Shown: piece by piece, positions 16,570-24,526 of the stretch | Numbering within the stretch: the stretch's first letter is position 1 | How the letters are laid out: each line of letters starts with the position of its first letter | Assembly (NCBI GenBank): GCA_027487735.1 | Contig: JAIYDA010000006.1 | Span: forward strand, 1 to 62,488 | Direction: 5' to 3' | DNA: 62,488 bases | Source: Planctomycetaceae bacterium | GTDB taxonomy: Bacteria; Planctomycetota; Phycisphaerae; Phycisphaerales; UBA1924 | Notes under the pieces: generated by a model | Told to the model about the DNA's origin: nothing | What the model saw: the letters and a program-made list of their open reading frames with translations, nothing else | Database searches by the model: none | Position numbers and translations under genes: made by a program

Positions 16570-17043
16570 ATGCGACGCACCCATGCACTGCTCATGCCTG
16601 ACGATTCCAACAGCACCGACCTCGGCACGGCTCGCATTCTGCTCGTGGACGACAACCCGCAGAACGTCGAGCTGCTTGAGGCGTATCTCGAGGAGATTGG
16701 GTGCGAGCTGCGCAAGGCGTTCGATGGGCCCGAGGCACTCGCGGACGTTGAAAAGTTTCCGCCGGATCTCATCCTGCTGGACATCATGATGCCGCGGATG
16801 TCGGGCTTTCAGGTGTGCAAGAAGCTGCGGGCGAGTGCGCTGACGGAGCACATCCCGGTCATCATGGTGACGGCACTCAACGAGCTTGCCGACGCTGAGC
16901 ACGCGGTGGAGGTGGGCGCGACCGACTTCATCACCAAGCCCGTGAACAAGGCCGAGCTTCTGCTCCGCGTGCGGGCCCAGCTGAAGCTCGCGCTGGTGAA
17001 GAAGCAGTTGCAGCGCGCGATGCTCGAAGCCCGCAAGGGATAA
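16570..17043 (+). CDS. single-domain response regulator (CheY-like)
   Basis: A 157-residue receiver-domain protein with no output domain. All phosphorylation residues are present: the acidic pair in ILLVDDN, the phospho-acceptor Asp71 in LILLDIMMP, Thr in IMVTA and Lys in FITKPVN. A helix rich in Lys/Leu (LKLALVKKQLQ) ends the protein. The ATG at 16570 is favoured over the one at 16594 because of the TACAAT box 5 nt upstream. The ORF is open further 5' to 16465 but that part overlaps the promoter of the divergent lipoprotein gene. No partner kinase is adjacent, so its role cannot be assigned. Confidence 0.85.
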   Translation: MRRTHALLMPDDSNSTDLGTARILLVDDNPQNVELLEAYLEEIGCELRKAFDGPEALADVEKFPPDLILLDIMMPRMSGFQVCKKLRASALTEHIPVIMVTALNELADAEHAVEVGATDFITKPVNKAELLLRVRAQLKLALVKKQLQRAMLEARKG

Positions 17044-17101
17044 CACGCCCCGCGCCCCTTCTCACGAACCCCCCGCGAGGCGACACGCGACCGCCGCACG
17101 C

Positions 17102-17131
17102 AAAGAAAAACGCACGCCTAAGCGTGCGTTT
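17102..17131 (-). terminator. Rho-independent terminator of the rpmI-rplT unit
   Basis: A 10-bp stem (17108-17117 with 17122-17131) and 4-nt loop are followed on the minus strand by a T-rich run (17102-17110). It lies 26 bp past the rplT stop. Because the stem ends in A/T pairs on both sides, it may also end the convergent response regulator transcript. Confidence 0.8.
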
Positions 17132-17157
17132 ATCCTCAACTTTGACTATTTGCTCAT

Positions 17158-17556
17158 TTACCGCGCAGCCGTCGTCGCCCGCGTCTTCTTGCTCGCGACC
17201 GCCTTCGTGTGCTTCTTGGCGGTCTCGACGAGTTGGTCGAAGACCTTGGGGTCGAGGATCGCGAGCTCGCTCAGCATCTTGCGGTTGAGCGTCACGCCCG
17301 CGTTCGCGAGGCCGTTCATGAACAGGCTGTAGCGCGTGTTCCGCATGCGGCAGGCCGCGGTGATGCGGGCGATCCACAGGCGGCGGTAGTCGCGCTTCAC
17401 GCGGCGACGGTCGCGGAAGGCGTACACGCCTGCACGCACGACGGCGTTCTCTGCACGATACTTGCTCGTGCTGTTGCTGCCGTAATAGCCGCGGGCCTTG
17501 CGAAGAATCCTCTTACGAGCTTGGGCGCGAGCCGCACCCTTCCGAACGCGTGGCAT
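17158..17556 (-). CDS. rplT: 50S ribosomal protein L20
   Basis: L20 binds 23S rRNA early in large-subunit assembly. The full family pattern is visible: MPRVRKGAARAQARKRILRK, GYYGSNSTSKYRAENAVVRAG, DRRRVKRDYRRLWIARI and LNRKMLSELA. It is 132 residues, slightly longer than the usual 115-120 because of a basic Ala/Thr/Lys tail. A Shine-Dalgarno (AGGAG) lies 8 nt before the ATG. It follows rpmI, as in most bacteria, and is followed by a strong terminator. Confidence 0.98.
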   Translation of the reverse strand: MPRVRKGAARAQARKRILRKARGYYGSNSTSKYRAENAVVRAGVYAFRDRRRVKRDYRRLWIARITAACRMRNTRYSLFMNGLANAGVTLNRKMLSELAILDPKVFDQLVETAKKHTKAVASKKTRATTAAR

Positions 17557-17716
17557 ACCTCAGACTCCTGCACATCTGGTGCCGATGCGAGCTCACGTGC
17601 TTGGTGTGCTGCGCAACACGCGCAGCCCCCGCACGGCCCGACGGCTCTGCTCGCGCTGCACCGTGTGGTGCAGCCGGGCAGATTTGTGAGTGAAATGACG
17701 AACTGGGAACGAACTT

Positions 17717-18106
17717 CTACTTACCAGCCTTGGCCCCTGCCTTGGCCGTAGTCTTTGCCCCACCCTTGGCTTTCGAACCGACGAAGCTCGGACGCGCGCG
17801 CTTCACGGTGCCGGCCTTCGCAGCCTCGGCCTTCGCGGCCTTGAGCTTGGCGCTGGCAGCGGGCGAGGGGCTGACCTTGCGGGCAGCGAGGGGCTGGTTG
17901 CGGCCGCGGAGGCGGCGGAAAAGGTACTTTTCCCAGCGCTTCGCATCCGGACCGCTGACGTAGGGGTCCTTGCGGAGGTGACGCAGGGCCTTGCCGCCCT
18001 TGCCCGAACGCAAGTGCTTGTGGTTTGCCGAGCGGTGGCGAACTTTGCCGGTCTTGCTGATGCGGATCCGCTTGAGCAGACCCTTGTGGTTCTTGTTCTT
18101 TGGCAT
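17717..18106 (-). CDS. rpmI: 50S ribosomal protein L35 with a C-terminal extension
   Basis: The first 65 or so residues (MPKNKNHKGLLKRIRISKTG, then HLRSGKGGKALRHLRK) are a recognisable L35, a small basic large-subunit protein. The protein then continues for about 60 residues of Ala/Lys-rich sequence (KLKAAKAEAAKAG, GAKTTAKAGAKAGK), making 129 residues in total against the usual 64-66. Such tails are like those on other planctomycete ribosomal proteins and may contact rRNA. GGAG lies 6 nt before the ATG. The usual upstream partner infC is absent: the next gene is mrp, beyond 400 bp of repeat-bearing DNA. Confidence 0.95.
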   Translation of the reverse strand: MPKNKNHKGLLKRIRISKTGKVRHRSANHKHLRSGKGGKALRHLRKDPYVSGPDAKRWEKYLFRRLRGRNQPLAARKVSPSPAASAKLKAAKAEAAKAGTVKRARPSFVGSKAKGGAKTTAKAGAKAGK

Positions 18107-18268
18107 ACCAACTCCGAGCCAACGTCAAGGATGCGTGCCCAACCTGCGCAGCTGTCGCGCTGAGTGGGGCCTTGATGCTAGGCAGTTGCCAGGAGGGTTT
18201 CTAGTGGGCCAGCCCAGACGACCGCCGGTCGCGAGGCTCGATATCCACACAAAGCACGAACACTGCCT

Positions 18269-18500
18269 GGGTACCCCGGGTCTCCGACCCGGGTTCGGGG
18301 CGGAGCCCCGAGTGGCATGCACGAAACACGCTCGAAAATCACGCGGCGAGCCCTCGGGGCTTCGAGCACCCGTGCAGACGCACTCCGCGCAGCGCGGGTC
18401 GCGCCGCCGCTCGCGATCCACTCGCAGCATTGCTTTGCACGCTCGTTGCAGGCCCCTCGGGGCGTTGCCCCGAAGCCGGGTCGGAGACCCGGGGTACCCC
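18269..18500. repeat. pair of REP-like palindromic units in opposite orientation
   Basis: The 400-bp gap 18107-18506 has no gene. It holds two copies of a unit of about 52 bp, A at 18269-18320 and B at 18448-18500, as inverted repeats with outer ends gggtacccc. Each unit contains two hairpins: one with stem cggggc/gccccg and a 3-nt loop that differs between copies (tcc in A, gtt in B), and one with stem ccgggtc/gacccgg. A third copy with paired stem changes is at 20487. The layout is that of a REP/BIME or a small inverted-repeat element; no transposase is nearby. The centre between A and B is GC-rich with no other recognised feature. Confidence 0.75.
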
Positions 18501-18506
18501 TACCCA

Positions 18507-19739
18507 TCACGAGATCGTGAGCGTGGGCGTGCGTTCGCCGCTGCGCAGGCCGCTGAGGGCGACTTGATTCTCGAGGTTGGTCAGCACGCCATCGAGGGCC
18601 GCCACAAGTCGTTTGCCCGCCGCGTCGGTGCCTGCAAAGTTCGCGGTTGGGTTGCCGCTGTCGCTGTTGGCGCGAAGGCTCATGGTGATGGGCACCTCGC
18701 CCAGGAAGGGCACGTTGAGGCGCTGGGCCATCGTCTGGGCTCCCCCTCGCCCAAAGATGTCGTAGACCTTGCCATCATCGCCCACGAAGCTGCTCATGTT
18801 CTCGACCACACCCAGAATGTCGATCCGCATCTGCTGGAACATCCGCGCCGCCCGCACCGCGTCGTCCTGCGCCACCTTCTGAGGCGTGCACACCACGACC
18901 GCGCCGGTCAGCTTCAGCAGCTGGCTCATCGTGAGGCTGATGTCGCCCGTGCCCGGGGGTAGATCGATAATCAGATAGTCCAGCTCGCCCCAGTCGGTCT
19001 GCTCCGCCAGCTGCTTGAACGCCCCGTGGGCCATGGGCCCGCGCCAGATGAGCGGCTTGTCGGCATCCACCAGCTTGCCGATCGTCATGCACTTGATGCC
19101 GTGCGTGAAGAAGGGCTGCAGCCGCCCCTGATGCACCACGGCTTCCAGCGACGCGAGCCCGAGCATCGTGGGCATGCTGGGCCCGTAGATGTCGGCATCG
19201 AGCAAACCCACGCTGTGCCCACGCCGCGCGAGGCCCACCGCGAGGTTGAGCGACACGGTGCTCTTGCCCACGCCCCCCTTGCCCGCCCCCACCGCGATGA
19301 TGTGCTTCACGCCAGGCAGCCCGCCCTGCTCGCTCACGGCCTTTGCGCCGATGCCCCCGAGCGGCGCGTGCCCCTGTGCCACCTGCGCCGGCGCAGGTTG
19401 CGAAGAAGCTGCTGCTTGCCCCTGCCCTGCTGGTTCGTGCGCGGGCTGCGCCACCATGCCCCCAAACCGCGCGGTGTGCACCACGCTGCCATTGTCATCG
19501 ACAAACTCTGCGATGAACGAGTCCAGGTGCGTGCTCGCCTGGGCGGCGTAGCGAATCGCGGCTTGCCGGGCGAGCATGCCCATCGCGTCGTAGGCCTGCG
19601 TGCTCGTGGCGCGGGCGTTTCCTGGGGCTTGCAGCTTGCAGCTTGCGTAGGTGTCGCACGCGCTCGTCCACAACACCTGCGTGCCCGAGGGGAGCGCGCT
19701 CGCCAGCGCCGCTCGCAGTCCGTCCTTCGTGATGCTCAT
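18507..19739 (-). CDS. mrp: Mrp/NBP35-family ATPase (iron-sulfur cluster carrier)
   Basis: A P-loop ATPase of the Mrp/ApbC family that carries or delivers Fe-S clusters. Residues 1-90 resemble the MIP18-like domain often fused to Mrp. A Pro/Ala/Gln linker follows. The ATPase domain has the deviant Walker A GKGGVGKST (from about residue 153), DADIYGPSMPTMLG (switch I) and YLIIDLPPGTGD (Walker B). The expected CxxC cluster-binding pair, after VENMS in relatives, is missing: the sequence reads VENMSSFVGDDGKVYDIFG (about residue 315 on). A TACAAT box 5 nt before the ATG and no Shine-Dalgarno point to a leaderless mRNA. Family assignment is safe; a cluster-carrier role is less so without the cysteines. 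Confidence 0.92.
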   Translation of the reverse strand: MSITKDGLRAALASALPSGTQVLWTSACDTYASCKLQAPGNARATSTQAYDAMGMLARQAAIRYAAQASTHLDSFIAEFVDDNGSVVHTARFGGMVAQPAHEPAGQGQAAASSQPAPAQVAQGHAPLGGIGAKAVSEQGGLPGVKHIIAVGAGKGGVGKSTVSLNLAVGLARRGHSVGLLDADIYGPSMPTMLGLASLEAVVHQGRLQPFFTHGIKCMTIGKLVDADKPLIWRGPMAHGAFKQLAEQTDWGELDYLIIDLPPGTGDISLTMSQLLKLTGAVVVCTPQKVAQDDAVRAARMFQQMRIDILGVVENMSSFVGDDGKVYDIFGRGGAQTMAQRLNVPFLGEVPITMSLRANSDSGNPTANFAGTDAAGKRLVAALDGVLTNLENQVALSGLRSGERTPTLTIS

Positions 19740-19750
19740 GCGTCATTGTA
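19740..19750 (-). promoter_or_regulatory. -10 element TACAAT of leaderless mrp
   Basis: TACAAT (19745-19750) then 5 nt then the ATG of mrp, the same hexamer and distance as at 16559. The upstream Nudix gene ends 42 bp away, so mrp appears to have its own promoter. Confidence 0.55.
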
Positions 19751-19781
19751 GAAGATCGTGCTGCCGCTCGCGTGCGCGAGC

Positions 19782-20393
19782 TCAATCGATCGTCCCAAGA
19801 GGTTGCCCCAATCGGGCCAACCCAGCGCGCACATTGCGAATGCTGCGCTCCCCCAGCGCCGCGAGCGCATCGCCCGAATCGAGCGCCACCCAGCGACACC
19901 CATGCACCTCCGCATCTTGCGGCGTGAGTGTGCCCTCATCGGGCACCACAAACAAGAAGCGAAAGTCGTAGTGATCGTGCTCGGGCTCGTGCCCACCCAG
20001 GGACCGCTGCCCCGCGGGAATGGTGTGGATGTCGATGTCGATGAGCTGCCCATCGCCCACCACCACGCCCGTCTCCTCGCGCACCTCGCGCGATGCAGCT
20101 GCGAGCAGCGACGCATCCCCCGCCTCGACGTGCCCTCCGGGCTGGAGCAGCCTGCCGAGGCGCTTGTGGGCAATGAGCAGCACGCGCCCGGTGCGCTGTG
20201 CCACCACAAAGCCGCTCGCGGTGATGTGCCCGGGAAGCGTGGTGCGTTGCAGGTGCGCTTCGCCCAGGGGCCTTTGGCGGACGAGCGGAGCGAGGCGCTC
20301 GGCATCGCTGGTGGCATTGCCGAGGGCGAGGTGAGCCGAGCAAGCAAGAAACTCGGCGAGCAGAGCATCGGCGGAGAGCGTGGTGGAAGGCAT
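19782..20393 (-). CDS. Nudix hydrolase
   Basis: A 203-residue protein with a Nudix fold: FVVAQRTGRVLLIAHKRLG, then LQPGGHVEAGD, and the Nudix helix SREVREETGV that binds the divalent metal and the diphosphate. Nudix enzymes cleave nucleoside diphosphates linked to other groups; the substrate cannot be read from the sequence. Residues 1-60 form a helical N-terminal extension. The acidic residue after the GGHVEAG loop is Asp rather than Glu. Neither a clear Shine-Dalgarno nor a TANNNT box precedes the ATG, so the start is less certain. Confidence 0.88.
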   Translation of the reverse strand: MPSTTLSADALLAEFLACSAHLALGNATSDAERLAPLVRQRPLGEAHLQRTTLPGHITASGFVVAQRTGRVLLIAHKRLGRLLQPGGHVEAGDASLLAAASREVREETGVVVGDGQLIDIDIHTIPAGQRSLGGHEPEHDHYDFRFLFVVPDEGTLTPQDAEVHGCRWVALDSGDALAALGERSIRNVRAGLARLGQPLGTID

Positions 20394-20486
20394 GGGGCGT
20401 CGCTGGGGGGCTCTGGTGGCAGGGCGTGCGCGGGAGAGGCCAGAGTGTTGGCGGGGCGTGCGGCGCTTGCTCGAACAGTTTGCTTG

Positions 20487-20537
20487 GATGCCCCTCGGGG
20501 CGTTGCCCCGAAGCCGGTTCGGAGAACCGGGCTACCC
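20487..20537 (+). repeat. third copy of the REP-like palindromic unit
   Basis: This copy has the same orientation as the one at 18448 and the same first hairpin (cggggc-gtt-gccccg). In the second hairpin both arms have changed together: ccggttc/gaaccgg instead of ccgggtc/gacccgg. The paired change keeps the stem and indicates selection for structure. It sits between accB and the Nudix gene. Confidence 0.75.
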
Positions 20538-20560
20538 AAGGCTACCCAGGCCGGGCCGGT

Positions 20561-21088
20561 TCACTTAATCGCAAACAGCTTCTGCCCAAACTCCACCGCC
20601 TGGCCGTCCTTCACGAGAATCGCGTCGATCACGCCGCTCTTTTCCGCCTTGATCTCGTTGAACACCTTCATCGCCTCGATGATGCAGACCACCGAGTTCG
20701 CGCTCACGCTCTGCCCCACCGTCACGAAGCTCTTGGCATCGGGGCTGGGCTTGCTATAGAAGGTGCCCACCATGGGGCTGTCGATCGTGTTGGCGTGCGC
20801 TGCTGGGGCCGCTTGCGGTGCTGGGGCCGACGCCGGTGCGGCTTGCCCCGAGCCAGCTTGAGCAGCAGCGGGCTGGACGGCACCTCCGGCAAAGGCCTGG
20901 GCCGGTGCGGCTGCGGGCATAACCCCACCCGCCGCACCATAAATCACGGGCTGGTGATTGATCACCGTGCTCGCCTGGCTCCCACGCCGGATGGAAACCG
21001 ACTCGTCACCCTGCTTGAGCGAGAGCTCGCTCAGGTCGTTCGCGCTCATCAGCGACACGATCTCTTTCAGTTTCGCCAGGTCGATCAT
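20561..21088 (-). CDS. accB: biotin carboxyl carrier protein of acetyl-CoA carboxylase
   Basis: The carrier subunit of acetyl-CoA carboxylase, which holds the biotin that AccC carboxylates for malonyl-CoA synthesis. An N-terminal domain ([14 protein letters not shown]) is joined by a long Ala/Pro/Gln hinge to the C-terminal biotinyl domain (SPMVGTFY, then [11 protein letters not shown]), with the biotinylated Lys at 141. The 175-residue length is slightly above the usual 150-160. A TAACAT box lies 6 nt before the ATG and there is no Shine-Dalgarno. The partner accC is not adjacent but 4.7 kb away on the other strand. Confidence 0.96.
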   Translation of the reverse strand: MIDLAKLKEIVSLMSANDLSELSLKQGDESVSIRRGSQASTVINHQPVIYGAAGGVMPAAAPAQAFAGGAVQPAAAQAGSGQAAPASAPAPQAAPAAHANTIDSPMVGTFYSKPSPDAKSFVTVGQSVSANSVVCIIEAMKVFNEIKAEKSGVIDAILVKDGQAVEFGQKLFAIK

Positions 21089-21100
21089 GCGGTCATGTTA
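21089..21100 (-). promoter_or_regulatory. -10 element TAACAT of leaderless accB
   Basis: TAACAT (21095-21100), 6 nt, then the accB ATG. No -35 or Shine-Dalgarno is seen. Confidence 0.45.
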
Positions 21101-21161
21101 GGACATGGAGAAGGGCGGGCAATAGGCACCCGGGCCCGGGGAGCACGAAAACAGGTGCCTG

Positions 21162-21203
21162 CGATGACCAATCTGCCATCACCAACCTGCCATCACCACC
21201 CCG
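21162..21203. repeat. heptanucleotide-phased tandem repeat
   Basis: About six consecutive 7-nt words: atgacca / atctgcc / atcacca / acctgcc / atcacca / ccccgcc, so the true period is 14. The last words run into the 3' end of the M24 peptidase gene. Confidence 0.6.
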
Positions 21204-22443
21204 CCGCCCATTCCAAGCCCATGGGCAGGCTGCACAGGTTCTCCGCCCCATCCTCCGTAATCAGGTAGTCGTTCTCCAGCCGCACACCCCCCACGCCGGG
21301 CAGATAGATGCCGGGCTCGATCGTCACGACCATCCCCGCCCGCAGCGTCGTCGCGTCGGCAACGTGGCTCAGGCTGGGCCCCTCGTGCACGTGCATGCCA
21401 ATGCCGTGCCCAAGCCCATGCCCAAAGCGCTCGCCAAACCCCGCATCCTTGATGTGGTCGCGGGCGGCGCGATCGACCTCGCGCGTGCTCGCCCCGGGTC
21501 CGAGCATTGCCACCGCTCGGTAGTGGGCCTCCTCGGTGATGCGATAGATGTCGCGCATCACGTTCGTGCGCTTGCTCCCTCGTGCTGGCGCATCCAGCCC
21601 GCCCCCGATGCCCAGCGTCCGCGTCATGTCGCTGCGATAGCCGCCCACGGTGGCGCCCCAGTCAATGAGCAGCGTGTCCTTCGCGCGCAGCTTGCGGGTG
21701 CCCGGGCGATAGTGCGGCAGGCTGCCCGTCGCGCCCGCAGCGACGATCGACTCAAACGCGGGCTGGCTGCTGCCGCGGCGCTTCATCTCCCACTCCAGCG
21801 TCGCGGCGATGTCGCACTCGCGCAGGCCCGTGGCGATCGCCTTGGGCGTGATGGTGCTGAGCGTGGCGAGCAGAGCCTCCTGCTGCACCTTGACCGCAGC
21901 GCGAATGAGCGAAACCTCGTGCGCGTCCTTGATGATGCGCAGCTGCGACACCAGCCCGCTCCCCTCCACCAGCTTCGCGCCGCTGACAGCTGCGGTCGCG
22001 GACTTCGCGAGCGACTGCTTCAGCGCGAGCGTCACGTGCTCGGCCTGCACCACGATGCGGCGGGCCTTTGCCTCGCCCAGGGCCCGCTCGACGCCCTTGC
22101 TCATGGGCCCGTTGCGCATGAGCACATTGCACCACGCTCGCTGCGGGGCGAGCTCTTCATCGAAGCGGAAGTCGGAGATGATCGTGGGCTTGCCCCCACG
22201 CGGTGATGCAACCAGCGGCACGAGCAGATAGCTGTCTCCGCCCAAAAAACCCGTGAGATACGCCACGTCGGTCGGTGCCGTCACGAGCGCGTGGTCGGCC
22301 TCCAGAGGCTCGCAGAGCGCGACGAAGCGCGCGATGCGGGCGAGGAATGTCGCGGGGGTTGCGCCGCTTCGCTTGGGCGTGCTGGCTTTGGCGTTGGTCT
22401 TGGTCTTGGATGTGCTCTTGGCTCGCGTGGTGGGTGCGCTCAT
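21193..22443 (-). CDS. M24 family metallopeptidase (Xaa-Pro dipeptidase-like)
   Basis: A 416-residue aminopeptidase P/prolidase-type enzyme that cleaves before or after proline in peptides, in the cytoplasm. An N-terminal creatinase-like domain (TDVAYLTGFLGGDSYLLV) precedes the pita-bread catalytic domain with the dinuclear-metal ligands: the two Asp in DWGATVGGYRSDMTR, His in GHGLGHGIGMHVHEGP, and Glu in TIEPGIYLPG and GVRLENDYL. The ATG at 22443 is chosen because a TACGAT box lies 6 nt upstream; the ORF extends to 23151 but that part is antisense to the permease gene. The first 30 residues are a Lys/Thr/Ala-rich leader. Confidence 0.93.
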   Translation of the reverse strand: MSAPTTRAKSTSKTKTNAKASTPKRSGATPATFLARIARFVALCEPLEADHALVTAPTDVAYLTGFLGGDSYLLVPLVASPRGGKPTIISDFRFDEELAPQRAWCNVLMRNGPMSKGVERALGEAKARRIVVQAEHVTLALKQSLAKSATAAVSGAKLVEGSGLVSQLRIIKDAHEVSLIRAAVKVQQEALLATLSTITPKAIATGLRECDIAATLEWEMKRRGSSQPAFESIVAAGATGSLPHYRPGTRKLRAKDTLLIDWGATVGGYRSDMTRTLGIGGGLDAPARGSKRTNVMRDIYRITEEAHYRAVAMLGPGASTREVDRAARDHIKDAGFGERFGHGLGHGIGMHVHEGPSLSHVADATTLRAGMVVTIEPGIYLPGVGGVRLENDYLITEDGAENLCSLPMGLEWAAGW

Positions 22444-22455
22444 GGCAGAATCGTA
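22444..22455 (-). promoter_or_regulatory. -10 element TACGAT of leaderless M24 peptidase gene
   Basis: TACGAT (22450-22455), 6 nt, then ATG, with no Shine-Dalgarno. It supports the start at 22443. Confidence 0.45.
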
Positions 22456-22494
22456 ACCCCGCGTGCCGCGTGCGGAGCCGCCAAGAATGCTCAG

Positions 22495-24099
22495 GTGCCA
22501 GGGCCCCGATTCCATCCACAGTTGCGGAGCGAGCAGGGCCCGCAGCGCGTTGCTGCGAGCGTGCTGCTCGCGCTGGCGTGCACGCTGGCGCTGCTGCCCC
22601 TTGGCGCGATGCTGCTGCGGGCGGAGGGCACTCGCGATGCGCCGGGCGCGAGCGCAGCACTGGATGCCGTGCCGCCCGGGCTTGCGGGCTCGCTTGCGTG
22701 GGCGCTGGGCATCGCAGCTGTTGCCACGATGCTCGCGTTGCCGCTGGCCCTGGCGCTGCGCACCGCGTCGCTGCGCTGGCTCGCCCTGCTGGGCCTGCCC
22801 TTGCTGCTGCCCAACTACCTGGTGAGTTTTTGCCTCACGCTGCTGGTGCAGCCCCAGAGCAGGCTCGGGGCCTGGCTCGCGGTCCAGGGGCAGGGCCCGC
22901 TGCCCTGGCTCCCCGGCAGCGTGATGCAAGCGATCGCGTTTGTCGGCCTCGCCCTCTGGCTCGTGCCGCTGGGGACCTTGCTGCTGCTGCCCGCGTGCAA
23001 AGCCCTGCCCCAAAGCTGCCTCGACAGCCTGCGGCTGGACGCCTCGCCCGGCATGCGCCTGCTCGCGACGCTGCACATGCTGCGCTCGCGCATCGCCATC
23101 GCGTGCGGTCTGCTCGCGCTGCTCATGCTGGGGAGCGCGGTGCCCCTGCACCTGGCAAACGCCCCCACGCTCGCGGTGCGGGCGTGGGCGAGCGCGGTTC
23201 TCAGCCCGGGCAGCATCGAGCCTTGGATTGCCAGTGCCCCCTTACTGCTTGCCGCGTGCATCGCGAGCGTGTGCATCGCGCGCGGCGTCGCGCGCGCGGT
23301 GGCGCGCACGCAGCAGCACCCGATCGACGACGCCGCGCAGCGAGCTGCTCGTGGCGGCAGGCTTGCGCTGCTGCCCATTGCGTTCCTGGTGCTGCTGCCT
23401 TTGCTCGCGGCTGCGCTGCAGGTGCGGAGCGCGAGCTCGCTGCTGAGCTTTGCGCACGTGACTGCGCCCGCGCTTGCCAGCAGCGCAGGGGTCGCGGCCT
23501 GCACGGGCCTGCTGCTGTCGCTCTTGTTGCTGCTCGCGTGGCGCGCTGGGCAGGCGATGCCCCGGCGCGGAGCCCTCGCAGTGGCGTTGCTCCTCGCCTG
23601 GGCCCTTGCCCCGGGCATCCTCGCGGGGCAGGCGTGGACGCAGTTGCTCGCGGCATTGCAAGAGCGCAGCAACGACGCCTGGACGGGCTTTGCGATCGTG
23701 GTGCTCGCGCACACCTCGCGGTTCGCGGGCTTTTTCTGCGTCGCAGGATGGATGCTCGCTGGGCTCGAGCCCCGCGCGCGGGCGCACGCGCGCGCGCTCG
23801 ACCACGCAGCAAGCGCCAGGGGCTGGGCTCTCGCCACCGCGCTGGGCAGCACCCGCGCGATCGTGCCCGTGCTGGTGGCGGCTGCGTGCGCTGGCGCGTG
23901 CCTGAGCCTGCACGAGATCGAGAGCACCATCATGCTGCAACCACCAGGCACGGGCAGCCTGGGGCAGACGATGCTCGCGAACCTGCACTTTGCACGCAGC
24001 GAAGAGCTCTGCGCGGGCGTGCTGTTTGTCACGCTCGCGGCGGCGGTGCCCGTCGCGTGCGGGGCGGGCGTGCTGTGGTGGAGCGACCGGCGTGCTTGA
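22495..24099 (+). CDS. ABC transporter permease, ThiP/FbpB-like, orphan
   Basis: About 534 residues of mostly hydrophobic sequence with some 10-12 membrane helices in two homologous halves, like the fused permeases of iron(III) or thiamine importers. An EAA-type coupling loop is visible in the second half (ALDHAASARGWALATALGSTR). The first half starts with VLLALACTLALLPLGAMLL, and the equivalent loop there is DSLRLDASPGMRLLATLHML. The GTG at 22495 is a guess; GTG at 22561 is another option, and the frame is open further upstream over the divergent peptidase gene. No ATPase or binding protein is adjacent, so the substrate cannot be named. Confidence 0.75.
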   Translation: MPGPRFHPQLRSEQGPQRVAASVLLALACTLALLPLGAMLLRAEGTRDAPGASAALDAVPPGLAGSLAWALGIAAVATMLALPLALALRTASLRWLALLGLPLLLPNYLVSFCLTLLVQPQSRLGAWLAVQGQGPLPWLPGSVMQAIAFVGLALWLVPLGTLLLLPACKALPQSCLDSLRLDASPGMRLLATLHMLRSRIAIACGLLALLMLGSAVPLHLANAPTLAVRAWASAVLSPGSIEPWIASAPLLLAACIASVCIARGVARAVARTQQHPIDDAAQRAARGGRLALLPIAFLVLLPLLAAALQVRSASSLLSFAHVTAPALASSAGVAACTGLLLSLLLLLAWRAGQAMPRRGALAVALLLAWALAPGILAGQAWTQLLAALQERSNDAWTGFAIVVLAHTSRFAGFFCVAGWMLAGLEPRARAHARALDHAASARGWALATALGSTRAIVPVLVAAACAGACLSLHEIESTIMLQPPGTGSLGQTMLANLHFARSEELCAGVLFVTLAAAVPVACGAGVLWWSDRRA

Positions 24100-24114
24100 C
24101 GGGGCGCAACGCAA

Positions 24115-24147
24115 AGCGGAGCACCATCGTGTAGACGGTGCCCCGCT
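24115..24147 (+). terminator. hairpin after the ABC permease gene
   Basis: A stem of gcgg+gcacc with ggtgc+ccgc, interrupted by one mismatch, starts 15 nt after the permease stop. No T run follows, so termination would need Rho or another factor. Confidence 0.4.
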
Positions 24148-24425
24148 GGAGGAGAGAGAGAACTTGGGAAAGGGCCGACCTGCTTGCACCCGCAAACCGC
24201 GGGCCTTTGCGATTTCTTGTTGTCGCCCCGCTTGATTGTCGAGACAGGCAATAAACTGTACCGGATATCGGGCCTGTGGTTGCCCAAAGCCCCAAAAACT
24301 CGCTCAGATTTCATCGTTGTGTGCGAATTTCACAAATGTTGTGTGAAGATTACAAACACATTCCAAACGTGTTACGAGCGAACTGCGAACACGCCGGCAC
24401 GAATCACGCACGCCCAAAACGGCAG

Positions 24426-24490
24426 CGAGTGCGCCTTGCAGCGCACTCGTGCCGTCGCGTGAAACGCCCGACGCAGGGGAGCGCCGGGCG
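24426..24490 (-). terminator. tandem hairpins after the exported-protein gene
   Basis: Two stems in the 3' flank of the gene at 24527: cgcccg/cgggcg with an inner cgc/gcg (24465-24490), followed by three T on the minus strand, and a perfect 8-bp stem (24426-24433 with 24442-24449). The T runs are short. Confidence 0.45.
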
Positions 24491-24526
24491 AAAGGTGGCC
24501 TTCGATCACGGAGGACTCGCGGAGGG

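Larger units (their letters stand above)
24100..24526. other. non-coding gap between convergent genes, with an AT-rich core
   Basis: 427 bp without a credible gene. It holds the hairpin at 24115 and two tandem hairpins at 24426-24490. In the middle (about 24290-24390) is a stretch much richer in A and T than anything nearby, with an imperfect palindrome TTCACAA-ATG-TTGTGTGAA at 24329-24347. The flanking genes converge, so this is not a promoter region for either. A small RNA, protein-binding site or remnant are possible. The 92-residue ORF on the plus strand has no coding character. Confidence 0.5.

Noticed and set aside
18269-18500. Proteins from GTPGLRPGFGATPRG-like frames in the 18107-18506 gap
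   Set aside because: These reading frames are translations of the palindromic repeat and vary in frame between copies; the conservation is in DNA structure, not protein.
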